NCBI RefSeq assembly: GCF_040939455.1
Contig: NC_134109.1
Location: forward strand, 37,155,501-37,219,500
DNA length: 64,000 nt
Reading direction: 5' to 3'
DNA from: Microcebus murinus
Taxonomy: Eukaryota; Chordata; Mammalia; Primates; Cheirogaleidae
The position numbers were made by a program, and so were the translations under genes. Positions 1 to 12,195 of the stretch are shown here, piece after piece (position 1 is the stretch's first letter; every line of letters begins with the position of its first letter). Below the pieces are notes generated by a model. It ran no database searches, was not told where the DNA came from, and saw nothing but the letters and a program-made list of their open reading frames with translations.

Positions 1-1194
1 AGCCACCACTTTCAACCTTCACCCTACTAAATAAACACTTGCGATAAGTTACCGCACTTGATTGTCTTAAATTAATTTTTATCCACCTCTTTTCCTTGAA
101 AATGCTGATTACTGAGAAAATGGCTGTTGTTGGAAGTTGTGGTTGGAAGAGGTGGAGAAGAAAAGCCTTTGGAGTCAAATGCAGTTTACTAGATAGTTGA
201 TTGAAAAATGATGAAATAGATGTATTTTCTTTGAAAAACTGCAGAATTTAAAAATTTTATGCATCTCTAGATCTTCTGACTCTTCTCTTCCAGATATATC
301 TGGTAGCAGTACAAGAGTTAACATAAAGATGAAGAAACTTTTGTGGAAGAGCTGTTCTTAAATTTTTGCCACTTTGGTGTTTTCCTCATAAGCTTTTGCT
401 TTAAATTTTGTCTGAGTACATTTGTGGGTAGAATGACTTGGTCTAGTTCAAGGTTCTGGTCCTTCAGGGTTATCTGTGCACCTGTAATAGGAACATTTAA
501 AATGTGTAATATCTTAAAAAGACCACTTCATAGCCTCTGACTTAATAGTAGATGATTTTCAAGTTGCTACATCACGCTAATAGGATAGAACCAATAATTT
601 CAATTATTAATATATAAATGAATCTATATAGAATATACCTATTATTAAAATGTGTTCACAATGATAATGTTACTAACTTAATTTTCCTAAATATTATACT
701 CTGTAGACTGTTCAGATAGAAAATTCTTTACTACCTTGTTATTGTTGCTGTGATTCTGTGTGTTGGGAGATAGATGGAATTTTCTTCAGTGACTTTTTCC
801 ATAAAATGTGTACATTCAATCAACTGTAACCGTATTACAAACATCATTTCCCCAAAAGTTAAATGTAGACATTATATTTTGATACTGTACATATAATTGC
901 TACTTTAAAAATTATGGGGGAAAGGAATACTAATAATTTGTTTTCTAATTTTAGGTTCTACATATATCACACTTGTAAGGGTACATTTATTTCTTTCAAA
1001 TTTATCTTTTGGAAGAGGGTAAGAAGGAGTTAATTTTAAAAATGCTAATCATATGATAAGGGAACAATAAACAATATATTTCACATACTATATGGATTAT
1101 CACTTTAACATGTTAAGATTTTGGTTATTTATAACATAGGCATAAAGAGTTTAATAAAAATTATCAAAGATTTTAATAAAAATTGTCACTCATG
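1..1194. other. AT-rich intron without recognised element
   Basis: Nothing is recognised except a small tandem echo at about 1150-1190, where tttaataaaaatt recurs after 21 bases. The 65-codon frame at 343-540 has no family resemblance. Confidence 0.6.
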
Positions 1195-1560
1195 GAATCT
1201 TAAAAAGTTGATCTCATAGAGACAGAGAATAGAATGATGGTTACTAGGGGCTGGAGTGATTGGGGAGGTTTGGGGAAATGTTGATCAAAGGATACAAAAT
1301 TTCTGTTAAATAGGAGGAATAAATTGAAGAGATCTATAGTATAACAAGGTGACTAGAGTTAGCTATATACTGTATTCTTGAAAAATGCTAAGGAAGTGGA
1401 TATGAAGTATTCTCACAACAAGAATGATAACTATGTGAGGTAATGCATATGTTAATTAGCTAGATTTAGTCATTCCACAATGTATATATACTTTAAAACA
1501 ATGTGTTGTACATGGTAAATACATGCAATTATGTCTGTCGATTAAAAAAATAAAATCAAT
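1195..1560 (+). mobile_element. L1 (L1MA/MB-type) 3' UTR end
   Basis: Carries the typical old L1 3' UTR order: gacagagaatagaatgatgg, then ggataaagtattctcac-like text, the gatgaggtaatgcatatgttaatt-like block, and tgttgtacatggtaaataca, ending in a degraded A-rich tail near 1540-1560. Sense orientation; only the 3' end remains. Confidence 0.8.
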
Positions 1561-1609
1561 AATCAAAATATTGGCTCAATTCATAGAAAAGAATATACAT
1601 TAAACATAT

Positions 1610-1672
1610 TATATAAGTGCATTTATAATTATAAATACATACATAATTATATAATAATATATACATATATTG
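1610..1672. repeat. AT-rich simple sequence
   Basis: Nearly pure A/T with repeated ATA/TATA steps, lying between two L1 pieces. Confidence 0.7.
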
Positions 1673-1790
1673 AAAGGTCCGCAACCTCACTCATGTTAAG
1701 GAAAAGACAAAGTAAAACTACACTGAAATACCACTTTCATTTATTACACTACAAAGATAAAAACTATGTTAAGACACTAGGGTGGTGAGT
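1673..1790 (+). mobile_element. Old L1 ORF2 C-terminal fragment
   Basis: The stretch around aaactacactgaaataccac resembles the ORF2 3' region of L1M elements (the common aaactacattgagataccat text), heavily decayed. Confidence 0.5.
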
Positions 1791-1989
1791 ATGGTGGCTA
1801 AGGAGGTGCACTGCTCAAATCTCCCTTTATGAAAAACTTGCTGTATGGAGCACAGTCAGTGATGTCCTGAGTCTGACTTGGGAAAGCCCAGTATCAGCAT
1901 CTCTTCCAAAGTCAGCATTTAGTTGTAGCACATTGGCACCTTGAAATTGGCTATAATATTTACAATCACAGAAAGTAACAAATACTACA

Positions 1990-2365
1990 AATCAAAGCCT
2001 TTACCAGCACACCTTTGAAGGCAGTTAACTGAGGGCTGTGGGATTTTCTGATCTGCTATCACTCACATGCTGAAGCAACCTTTCCCCCAGGCTGTTCCCA
2101 GTCAGTGACTGAGAGTGGTGGGAACACTGTAAATGATCTACACCTGCTCCTTTTGTTACGTGACTGGCAACTGGCTGTGCTGAGGTCAGCTGCCTCTTCC
2201 TACCCAAGTCTTCCCTCTTTCCCAAGTGTCAGGGCTGCATTGTGGTCTGAAGGCTTCCCTGCCCCTCTCCTCCCCTTTATATCCTTCCTAGGCATTTATC
2301 TCAGTAAACTTCTTGCACAAATAACCCTGGTTTGGCATCTGCTCCTCACAGTGGACTGAAAAGCA
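1990..2365 (+). repeat. Possible old LTR fragment
   Basis: GC-richer than its surroundings, with tttatatccttccta followed by tctcagtaaacttcttgcac, which recalls the 3' end of some mammalian LTRs. Family not assigned; it could be unique sequence. Confidence 0.3.
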
Positions 2366-2879
2366 GGGAGTGGGGCAAGGCACTGCTCAAGGGAGGATAA
2401 AATGATAAACCCTCTATGAAGAATAGCTGGCAATAACATCTCCTTTTAAAAAAGAGCAGAGTCTAGAGGCAACCACTTTTGGTTTTTTAAGGAATTCTTT
2501 TCTTATTTGCTTCATGCTATAACCAAACCTGATTATATACCTGCCTCTTGGTTTTTGGTTTTAGGTTTTGTCTTTGATTTCTCGCTGTGCAAGATGAGGT
2601 TTTAGCTTCCTTGTATACCTGCTGTCATTATTTACATGCACCATTTCCATCACCTCATTCTTACAATATAGCTATGTCATCCTTTGGTTTAATAAATATT
2701 TATTATATTATTATTCCTACCAATATCCTCTTTATAGCTGAAACTTGCAGCATACTGTGATTATTTTTCCTTTTCTGCACTTTCCATTTTCCTAGGAGGT
2801 AATGTCAGTCTGGTTTTATTATATAATTTGCTTAGTTTTTTATGTACTTATCACTAATTCAACCACTAGCTCTCTGCCA

Positions 2880-3480
2880 ATTGTCTAACTCTCCCCTCAT
2901 TACATTGATGCAACAGATATTCTGTCAACAACATTATCTTAAATGAACCTCTCTTCACTCTACCCTCCCTCTTGATTGATAGTTGTGATAGCTATTAATA
3001 TAATATTCTAGGCTAGAGATACTTTTTCTTCAGAATTTTGAATGACATAGTGCCATTGCACTCTCTCTTCCTATAAATCTGTTAAGGAACTGGAAGCCAT
3101 TTTGATTTCTGATCCTTTACATGTGACATGTTTTCTCTCACTGAAAATTTCATGTATCTTCTCTGACTTTGGATTCCAAAACTTTCTGATATTGTGCCTC
3201 AATGTGGGTCCATTTTCATCCATTTTGATGGGTGTTGACTGGGTGGCTTTTCTTAATTTAGAAAAGCACATGTTCTGTTTTGACTTTTTTCCTATGATGA
3301 TTTTCTCCACCCCTCCCCACCTTTTCTCCACTTTCTCTTTCTGCAACTCTTTTTATTCAGATATTGAACCTATCCTTTTTGTTCTCCCCTATTATATTTT
3401 AAAATCCTTTATCTTTTTGTTACACTTTCTGGGAGGTTTCTTCAACATTATTTTCTAACTTTACTTGCCCCTAATGATAC
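2880..3480 (-). repeat. Old interspersed repeat, family A (antisense, unassigned)
   Basis: Contains attctaggctagagatac, gaagccattttgatttctga, tacatgtgacatg and cctcaatgtgggtccatttt in order. I recognise this order as a dispersed mammalian LINE-like repeat but cannot name it with certainty. The same order recurs around 42.4-43.2 kb. Confidence 0.55.
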
Positions 3481-4250
3481 TTTTTTGCATAAGTTTCTTG
3501 ATACTATTAGTTTTCTTGATACTATTATAGCTAAATTAGTTTTTGTATAGTTTTTGGGATGCATATTTCTATCCTTTTATTTTATATCATTCTAGGTTAT
3601 TATTTTATAAGTAGTATATAGATTTTGAAAGTCTCTTTGACAGGCAAGTTTAATCTATTTACATTTATTTTGATTAATTACATTTTGATTTACTTAGGAC
3701 ATTCTATTTTCTATTTTTAAATACTTTTTCCTAGCTTTTCTCTGTTTTATTTTTTTCCTTCTGTTCATTCATGGTTTTGATTGAATTTTTCTTTAATCTT
3801 CTGGAATCCTTAGAATGGTTTGGAAGTTTTTTTGTTAATTGATTACTCTTACATTTTTCATATCATTGTTTGACTTAAAAAATTTCAGAAATTTGTAAGT
3901 TTCTTTACCTTTCTTGTAAATAATTCAAGGACTTCTGTTCACCTTCTATCCTTCAAATGATGATTGTCTTGTATTTTGGTTCTACATTTTTTAACTTTCC
4001 CTTTTAATTATTATATTATTGTTTTATTTAATTGTTAGCACTTATTTAGATTTATTCAAATGTTTATCATTTTTTTTGCTCACACTATTTTATGCATTCT
4101 TGGCTGTCTTTCTGATTCAGTTCCTGTAGATTGGCTGTTTATCATCTATTATATAATATCCAACTCTCTGCAACATATCTCTTTTAGGTAGAGTTCCTGC
4201 ATCATTCCCAAACAGCTCTAATTAATATCTTCACCATATTTCGTCTTCAC
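3481..4250. other. T-rich, probably decayed LINE sequence
   Basis: Strongly T-rich on the + strand, as in antisense LINE DNA, and follows family A without a visible border. A short tandem duplication (ttcttgatactatta at 3494-3509 and 3512-3527) is present. No gene seen. Confidence 0.4.
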
Positions 4251-4379
4251 TTATGTACATGCATGCATATTAATATGTTTAAAATTGTTTTTCTTTTGTT
4301 GCCTTGTATGTGTTCATAAGCACTATAGTAGTTGTTATATGACTGGAACTCTTACGCCTTGTTTAGGACATATTTTGTT

Positions 4380-4520
4380 GTGAGACTATGGAATGGTTAC
4401 TCTGCCTCTCGGTTTCCACAGTGTAAGAAAAGTGAAGGAATGCCTACTCACTTATATCACAAGGTGGTTATACAAAATAAATGAGAAAAGAGGCACTAAT
4501 GAATATTGCTTGTAGAATTA
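4380..4520 (+). repeat. MIR SINE fragment
   Basis: Resembles the MIR core and 3' half: tctgcctctcggtttccaca, then a degraded tgtaaaatg block, aaggtggttat and aaataaatgaga. Confidence 0.5.
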
Positions 4521-4554
4521 GGCAAGTCTGATGGGGTTTTATTATTTCATTTGT

Positions 4555-4665
4555 ATATGTTTGTTTCCTCAGCTTAATTATAAGTCCTGTGATGGTGAAG
4601 AATGTGTCTTCTGTCCCCTTGGTATTTCTTCATTGCTCTTAATGTATGTTGGAGGCTCACAGACA
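4555..4665 (+). repeat. L2 3'-end fragment (weak)
   Basis: The ataagtcctgtgatggtgaag ... ctgtccccttggtatttct order recalls the L2 3' end (gagggcagggac ... tccc). Heavily diverged. Confidence 0.35.
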
Positions 4666-5785
4666 TGAAGCAATGAAGTGTTAGCAAGGTTTTAGTAAAT
4701 TGTAGAATGACATAGAAATAAAATGGAGCTTAAACATGAGGAAGTGCACTATTGGTGACTTGGAAATAAGAGAGAATATGAGTCTGGAAATTACAGTTTA
4801 ATCGTTTAACATGATGCAGGTGCAAATGACTTAGAAGACTTAATAATAATCTTTATTTTCAAGATTGTCAACACACTTTGTGAAGTTAATTTGATTTACT
4901 AGGAATTCATGAACTGGATATGTGATTCTTTAAGAAAATTGTGAGGCAGACAAGACAGATTCTATTGATGAAAACATTCTGTTTGAAAAGAAGGAATACA
5001 CATTTCCTAGAAGCCATAAACAGAAGGTAAAAGATACTGCCAAGATTCCAAAGAATAGGATTGAGTTCCTTTGTAGTGTGCATTTGAATACAGCTTTGGG
5101 AGGTCCAGAGAGCTAGATTTCTGGGAGGTTTAGATGAACCATAGAACATCAGAGAAAGATGGGGCAGTTGCAGATGACATGCTGTTCAGAAGCAGAGGAG
5201 GATTTAGAAAACATGATACACAGGGAATTTAGATGATGATGAGTGGTATTAGTAAGTGGTAAACATGATAAACTAGGTCAGAACAAAATGAAATTGGGAA
5301 AAAAATCACCCATGCATTGATTCAGGAGGAGAAATGAATGAACCAATGACTGCTAAATAGAATTATATAGATATTTTTAATTTTCAGAAAAGTTTACAGA
5401 AAATAATTCATTTTGTCATGAATTATGCTTATCAAGCTGCCATGTGCATTATTTCACTTTACCTTATATGTTTACATTGATAATTATTATTTCTGATCCA
5501 GTCATCAAAACAAGAATTGGAAATCAGCGAGGCTAATTATGCTTGTTGATTTTAGTAACTTTTGTCAGCCTAAACTCTCTCTCTTTGTTCCTTTTGTTGC
5601 CATCTCAGACCTTCTACAAAGAATAACATGTTAGAAATTATTATTTAATATAGTTGGCTTGCTATTGCTTTTTCATTAAAGCCAATAGATAATTTAAAAT
5701 AATATTAGAGTTATGTGGGTGGGAGTTACCTAATTTTTCTGTTTTAGTTTTCCTAGTTTTAATCTTATTAAATCCATACAAACAT
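4666..5785. other. Intron without recognised element
   Basis: Mixed sequence with no repeat I can name. Open frames here (for example 4907-5149, minus) have no family resemblance. Confidence 0.5.
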
Positions 5786-5789
5786 TGCC

Positions 5790-6158
5790 TGTCTTAGCGC
5801 ATGTTGTAGTGTACAACAAAATACCACAGACTGGGTAATTTATAAAGAACAGAAGAAATTTATTTCTCACAGTTCTGGAGACTGGGAAGTCCAAGATCCA
5901 GGCACTGGCATCTGGTGTCTATGAGGGCCTTCTTGCTTCATCCTTACGTGGTTAGTGTAAGGCGGAAGGGCAAGGGGGACAAATGTGTCCTCCAATGGCA
6001 GAAAAGCAAATCCACTCCCGCATGCTCTTTTTATAGCGTCATTAATCCATTCAAATCTATTAACACTTCCCATCCTTCCCCACCTCTTAACACTATTGCA
6101 TTGAGGATGAAGCTTCAACATGAGTTTTGGAGGGGACAAACACTTTGAAGCCACAGCA
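5790..6158 (-). mobile_element. MLT1 (MaLR) LTR, antisense
   Basis: Reads as the reverse complement of an MLT1-type LTR: caaaataccacagactggg, a tttatttctcacagttctgg block, ggaagtccaagatccaggc, ctcttaacactattgcattg near the far end, and a TG...CA frame (tgtcttag to cacagca). Target duplication is not clear. The 99-codon frame at 5867-6166 is an artefact of this LTR. Confidence 0.8.
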
Positions 6159-6289
6159 CTACCCAATGCTCCTTAGAATTGGTTGATATTTCTTTTCACT
6201 ATGTTTTTCAGCTGATGATGGCATGCCAACATTGAGTCCTAAGCAATCTGCTTTTAAATCTAACTTTGTAAAGAGCATGAAACTTTAAA

Positions 6290-8310
6290 AAATGGATGTC
6301 ATTTTTAAAGAGAAGTTTTAGGTTTACAGAAACATTGAGGAGAATAGGCAGAGATTTCTCATATACCCTTTGCCTCCATACGTGCATAAATTCCCCCACT
6401 ACCAAAATAGCACAGCAGACTGGGACATTTGTCACAATTGATGAATGTCATTGACACATCATTATCACCAAGCAACCATGGTTTACATTAGGACTCACTC
6501 TTGATTTTGTACATTCTATGGGTTTTGACAAATGTATGATGACATGTTTATACCATTATAGTATCACACAGATTAGTTTTTCTGCCCTAACAATTCTCCG
6601 TGCTCCATTTATTCATCCCTCCCTTTTCATTAACCTCTGGCAACCTCTGAACTTTAAGTGTCTCCATAGTCTTGTCTTTTCCAAGTGTCATATAATTGTA
6701 ATCATATGGTTGGTAGCTTTTTCATATGGGCACTTTTAGTTATATGCATTTAAGATTCTTCTGTGTCTTTTCAAGGCTTGATAACTCATTTTTAATTTTT
6801 TTTTAGTGCTGAATAACATATCATTGTCTGAATGCACCACGGTTTATTTATTCATTCATCTCCTAAAGTTGGGTGCTTGCAAGTTTTGGAAATTATGAAT
6901 AAAGCTGCTATAAACATTCATGTGCAGGTTTATATGTGGACATAAGTTTTAAACACATTTGGGTAAATACCAAGAAGCATGATCACTGAATCATATGGTA
7001 CAAATATGCTTAGCTTTATAAGAAACTGCCAAACTGTAGCTGTACCATTATATGTGTTACCATCAGCAATAAATGAGAGTTTCTGTCATTCCACATTTTT
7101 GCCAGCATTTGGCGGTGATAGTGTTTCAGCCTTTGACCATTCTCTAGGTTTATAGTGGTACCTTTTTTAAATTTGTAATCCCTAATAATAGATAATGCTA
7201 AACATCTTTTCCTCTACTTATTTGTCATCCGAATATCTTCTTGACTAAGGTGTCTGTTAAGATCTTTTGTCTATTTTTTAATTGAGTTGTTTGCCTTTTT
7301 ACTATGGTTTTAAGAATTCTTTTTATATTTTAGATAACTGCTCTTTATTAGATATATTTTTTGCAAGTATTTTCTCTCAGTCTGTGACTTATCTTCTTAT
7401 TCTCTTGACAGTGTCTCTTGTACAGTAGACTTTTAAATTTCAATGGAGTCCAGCTTGTCAATTATTTCTTTCATGGATTGTACCTTTGGTATTGCATTTA
7501 CAAAGTTGTTGCTATACCCAAGTTCACTAAAATCTCTAGAAGTTTTATAATTTTGGGTTTTACATTTAGGTCTATGATCTATTTTGAGTTAACTTCTGTG
7601 AAGTATGTAAGGTCTGTGACTAAATTCCTTTTTTATTTTATTTTTTGTATGTGAATATCCAGTTGTTCCATCACCATTTGTTGAAAAGACTATATTTGCT
7701 CCATTGTATTGACTTTGCATCTTTGTCTAAGATCAGTTAATTATATTATATTTATGTGAGTCAATTTCTGAGTTTTCCGTTTTGCTCTATTTATCTATTA
7801 TTTCACCAATGCCATTCTCTCTTGCTAGCTATAGTTTTATAGAATGTCTTGAAGTCATGTAGCATTAGTCTTCTGACTTTGTTCTTCTTCAGTATTGTGT
7901 TGGCTATTTTGAATTTTTTGCTTGTTCATATAAATTTTGGAATATAATTTAGAATTTTGTTGATATCTGCTAGGATATGTTGCTAGGATTTTGGTTGGTA
8001 TTTTGTTGTGTTTATAGATTAAATTGAGAAGAACTGACATCCTGACAATAGAGCCTTCCTATTCACGAACATGGAATATCTCTCCATTTATTTAGTTCTT
8101 CTTTGATATTGTTCATTAGAGTTTTTTAGGTTTTTTTTCCTGTAGATCTTATACACATTTTGTTAGATTTATATTTAAGTATGTCATTTTTGTGGGGTGC
8201 TAAAGTACATGATACTATGTTTCTGATTTTAAATTCCACTAGAGAATTGCTGGTATATAGGAAAGTGATTCACTTTTGTATGTTAACTTCGTATCCTCTT
8301 TTTTGTTCAG
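6290..8310 (-). mobile_element. Old L1 (L1M), 3' UTR and ORF2, antisense, part 1
   Basis: The + strand carries recognisable reverse-complement L1 text in L1 order: the 3' UTR (gttttaggtttacagaaac), the C-terminal region (aacattcatgtgcaggttta), the block at ttgtcaattatttctttcatgg and the stretch at gttgatatctgctaggatat. Frames in it (7418-7654, 7855-8040) are decayed remnants with no intact ORF2. It continues after the Alu at 8311-8558. Confidence 0.85.
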
Positions 8311-8558
8311 TTTTTGTTTTTTTATACAGGTTCTTGCTCTGTTTCCCAGTCTAGAGTGCAGTGGCTGTCATCATAGCTCACTGCAACCTCAAACTTCTGG
8401 GCTCAAGTGATTCTCCTGTCCCAGACTCCTGAGTAGCTGAGACTATAGGCATGCACCACCACACCTGGCTAATTTTCTATTTTTTACTAGAGATGGAGTC
8501 TCATTGTGTTGCTCAGAGTTATCTTGAACCCATGGCCTCAAGCAATCCTGTGTCCTGG
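8311..8558 (-). mobile_element. Alu (AluJ-like), antisense, incomplete
   Basis: Starts with a T-run, then the reverse complement of Alu: gagtgcagtgg, tagctcactgcaacctc, gggctcaagtgattctcctg, and a second-arm tail breaking off after ctcaagcaatcctgtgtcc. The head of the element is missing. It splits an L1M copy. Confidence 0.88.
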
Positions 8559-10040
8559 AACATCTATTAATATAATCACTTATTAATTTCAGGGTTTTTT
8601 TTTTGCCAATGTATTCACATTTCAACATAGACAATCATGTCACCTATGAACAAAGACAGTTTTATTTCTTCCTTCCCAGTCACTGTAGCTTTTATTTTAT
8701 TTTCTTCTTTTCTTGTGTTAGCTAGAACTTCCAATATGATGTTGAAAAGATATGGAGAGAGGGAATATCATACCTTATTCCTAATGTAATGGGAAAGCTT
8801 CTAGTTTATCACTCTCAAGTATGATGTTACCTATAGATATTTTTGTAGACATTCTTTATCAAGTTGGGAAAATTGTTCTCTATTCATAGTTTTCTGAGAT
8901 TTTTTTTTTATCATGAATAGATGTTTAATTTTGTCAAGTACTTTTCTACAATCTATTAATATGATCATAAAGTTTTCCTTCTTTAGCCTGTTGTTATGAT
9001 GGATTATATGAATTGATTGTCAACTGTCGAACCAGACTTGCACACCTGGAATAAAAACATTTGGTCGTGGTATGCAATTTCTTATTACATTGTTGCATTA
9101 AATTTGCTAATATTTTGTTGAGGATTTTTACATCTATGTTCATGTGAAATATTGGTTTGTACTTTTCTTTTCCTGTAATGTCTTTATCTGATTTTTATAT
9201 TGAGTAATGATGGTCTCATAAAATGAGTAAGGAGGAAGCACTATCTTTGCTTTTACATTCTGAAAAAGATTGTAGGGAATTGGTATAATTTTTTCCTTAA
9301 ATGTTTAGTAGAATTTACCCATGAACCTGTCCTGGCCTGATGCTTTGTGTTTTGGAAGATTATTAATTATTGACACAATTCTTTAATAGATATAGTCCTA
9401 TTAAGATGGTCTATTTTTTTTTTTTTCCTGTGAGTTTCACCAGATGTGTCTTTCAAGGATTTGGTTCATTTATTTCATCTAGGTTACCAAATTTGTGGGC
9501 AATGTTGTTCATAATATTCCTTAATTATACTTTTAATGTCCATGGAATCCATAGTTTTGTTCCCTCTTTCATTTCTGATATTAGTAATTTATGTCTTCTT
9601 TCTCTTTTCTTAGCCTGGCCAGAGGCTTATTGATTTTTTAATCTTTTCAGAGAATCAGCTTTTCAACTTCATTTATTTCTGCTTTAATTTTTATTATTGC
9701 TTTTCTTCTACTTACTTTGGATTTAATTTGCTCTTCTTTTTCCAGTTTGCTAAAGTGAAAGATTAGAGTATTGATTTTAGATCTTTCTTCTTTTCCAGTA
9801 TATGCATTCAAAGCTATAAATTTCCCTCTAAGCACTTCCTTAGCTATATTTCACAAATCTTGTTAAGTTTTATTTTCATTTTTATATAGTTCAACATATT
9901 TTTGATTTCTCTTGAGATTTCTTCTTTGACTCATGACTCATGTGTTATTTAATCTCCAAGTATTTGGGAATTTTCCAGATATCATTCTGTTATTGATTGC
10001 TAGATTGTGGTCTGAAAGTAAACATTATATGGTTTATATT
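8559..10040 (-). mobile_element. Old L1 (L1M) ORF2, antisense, part 2
   Basis: Continues the copy of 6290-8310 further into ORF2 (reverse transcriptase and upstream): gctagaacttccaatatgatgttg, ctggaataaaaac, atgagtaaggaggaagcac, gagaatcagcttttcaac and atttgggaattttccagatatc. No intact frame. Confidence 0.85.
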
Positions 10041-10059
10041 CTTTTAACAAACAGTGATC

Positions 10060-10248
10060 CTAATAACAATTAAAAGTCATTTATTTTTAATTATTATGGA
10101 TACATATAGTTATATATCTTTATACGGTATACATGTTGCTTTGCTATAGGCATACAATGTGGATTAATCAAATCAGGGTAATTGGGGTATCCATCACCTC
10201 GGGCATTTATCATTTCTTTGTGTTAGGAACATTCTAGTTCAACTCTTT
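10060..10248 (-). mobile_element. L1 3' UTR, antisense (3' end of the 10.1-14.15 kb L1)
   Basis: ggtatacatgttgctttgc, caatgtggattaatcaaatc and agggtaattggggtatccat form the typical reverse L1MA/MB 3' UTR. It resumes after the Alu at 10568 and ends here in the duplicated target of that Alu. Confidence 0.85.
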
Positions 10249-10567
10249 CTTTTTTTTTTTTTGATACAGAGTCTCACTCTGTTGCCTGGGCTTAAGTGCC
10301 ATGGCGTCAGCCTAGCTCACAGCAACCTCAAACTCCTGGGCTCAAGCAATCCTCTTGCCTCAGCCTTCCAAGTAGCTGGGACTACAGGCATGTGCCATCA
10401 TGCCTGGCTAATTTTTTCTATATATTTTTAGTTGTCCAGCTAATTTCTTTCTACTTTTTTTTTTAGTAGAAACCGGGTGTCGCTCTTGCTAAGGCTGGTC
10501 TTGAACTACTGAGCTCCAATGATTCACTCGCCTCGGCCTCCCAGAGTGCTAGGATTACAGGCGTGAA
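10249..10567 (-). mobile_element. Alu, strepsirrhine type, antisense, with 13-bp target duplication
   Basis: T-run, then gatacagagtctcactctgt, gcgtcagcctagctcacagc, a middle linker with tagttgtccagctaattt, and a right arm with cgctcttgctaaggctgg and cagagtgctaggattacagg. The linker and the right-arm wording are features I know from lemur and galago Alus. It is flanked by agttcaactcttt (10236-10248) and agttcagctcttt (10568-10580), a target-site duplication. About 17 bases of the Alu head are absent. Confidence 0.93.
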
Positions 10568-12195
10568 AGTTCAGCTCTTTCAGTTATTTTAAGTATACCC
10601 TAACTTATTGTTGACTATAGTCACTTTGTTGTGCTATCAAATGTTGCTCATTTTATCTAACTATATTATTCCACCTATCAACTATCCACCCCTTCCCCAC
10701 TACCCTTCCCAGCCTCTGGTAACCCTTGTTCTACATTTTATCTCTATGAGACCAATTGTCTTTAATATTTATCTCCCACATAACAGTGAGAACATGCAAG
10801 ATTTGTCTTTCTGTTCTTGGCTTATTTCACTTAACATAGTGTTCTCTAGTTCCATCTGTGTGGTTTCAAATGGCAGGATTTCATTCCTCTTTGTGGCTAT
10901 ATAATATTCCATTGTGTGTGTGTGTACCACAAATTCTTTGTCCATTCAACCTTAGATGGACACTTACGTTAATTCCAAAATTGGCTATTGTGAATAGTGC
11001 TGAAATAAATATGAGAGTGCAGATATCTTTTTGATATACTGATTTCCCCTTTTGGAATATATACCCAGCAGTTGGATCACTGGATCATATGGTATTAAAT
11101 AGTTCTATTTTCAGTTTTTTGAGGAACCTCCATACTCTTCTCCTTAATGGTTGCACTAATTTACATCCCCACCAACAGTGTATGAGGGTTCCCCTTTCTC
11201 CACATCCTTGCCAGCATTTGTTCTTGGTTGTCTTTTTTATAAAAGCCATTTTAACTAAGGTGAGATGATATCTCATTGTAGTTTTGATTTGCATTTCTTT
11301 GATGACTAATGATGTGGAACATTTTTCCATATGCCTGTTGGCCATTTTTGTGTCTTCTTTTGAGAAATGTCTATTCAAATCCTTTGCCCATTTTTAATTG
11401 GATTATTTGATTTTTTTCCCTATTGAGTTATTAGAGTTCCTTATATATTCTATTAATTAGTCTCTTGTCAGATGGGTAGTTTGCAAATATTTCCTCCCAT
11501 TCTGTGGGTTGTCTCTTCACTCTGTTGATTATTTCCTTTGCCATGCAGAAGCTTTTTAGTTTGATGTTATCCCATTTGTCCAATTCTGCCTTGGTTGCCT
11601 GTGCTTTGGGGATATTAATCAAGAAGTCTTTGCCCAGACCAATATCCTGAAGTGTTTTCCCAATGTTTTCTTTTAGTAGTTTCAAAGTTCCAGGTCTTAT
11701 ATTTAAGTTTTGAATCCATTTTTTTTATATTTGTACATGGCAAGAGATAAGGGTATAGTTTTGTTCTTCTACATATAGATATCCAGTTTTCCTAGCACCG
11801 TTTATTGAAGAGATTGTCCTTTTCCTACTGTATGTTCTTGGCAACTTTGTTGAAGATAAGTTCACTATAGATGTATGGGTTTACTTCTGGGTTCTCTATT
11901 GTGTTCCATTGGTCTATCTTTCTGTGTTTTTTTTTTTGCCACTATCATGCTGTTTTGGTTACTATAGCTCTGTAGTATAATTTTAAATCAGGTAATATGA
12001 TTCCTCCAGTTATGTTCTTTTTGCTTAGATTGGTTTTGGCTATTCTGGGTCTTTTATGGTTCTATATAAATTTCAGTATTATTTTTTCTATTTCTGTGAA
12101 GAATGTTGTTGATATTTTTCTAGGTATTGAATTGAATCTATAGATTGCTTTAGGTAGTATGGACATTTTAACAACATTAATTCTTCCAATCTAAT
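10568..12195 (-). mobile_element. L1 3' UTR and ORF2 C-terminal region, antisense
   Basis: Continues the 3' UTR (ttgttgactatagtcactttg) and then reads back through ORF2 to about the end of the reverse-transcriptase segment (catccccaccaacagtgta, cctcccattctgtgggttgtc, aattgaatctatagattgc, ttaacaacattaattcttcc). The minus frames 11085-11378 and 11431-11685 translate to broken ORF2 C-terminal pieces. At about 12195 ORF2 text stops abruptly. Confidence 0.88.

Noticed and set aside
11085..11685. Two minus frames with zinc-knuckle-like and ORF2-like text
   Set aside because: They are broken pieces of L1 ORF2, not host genes and not able to encode a full protein.
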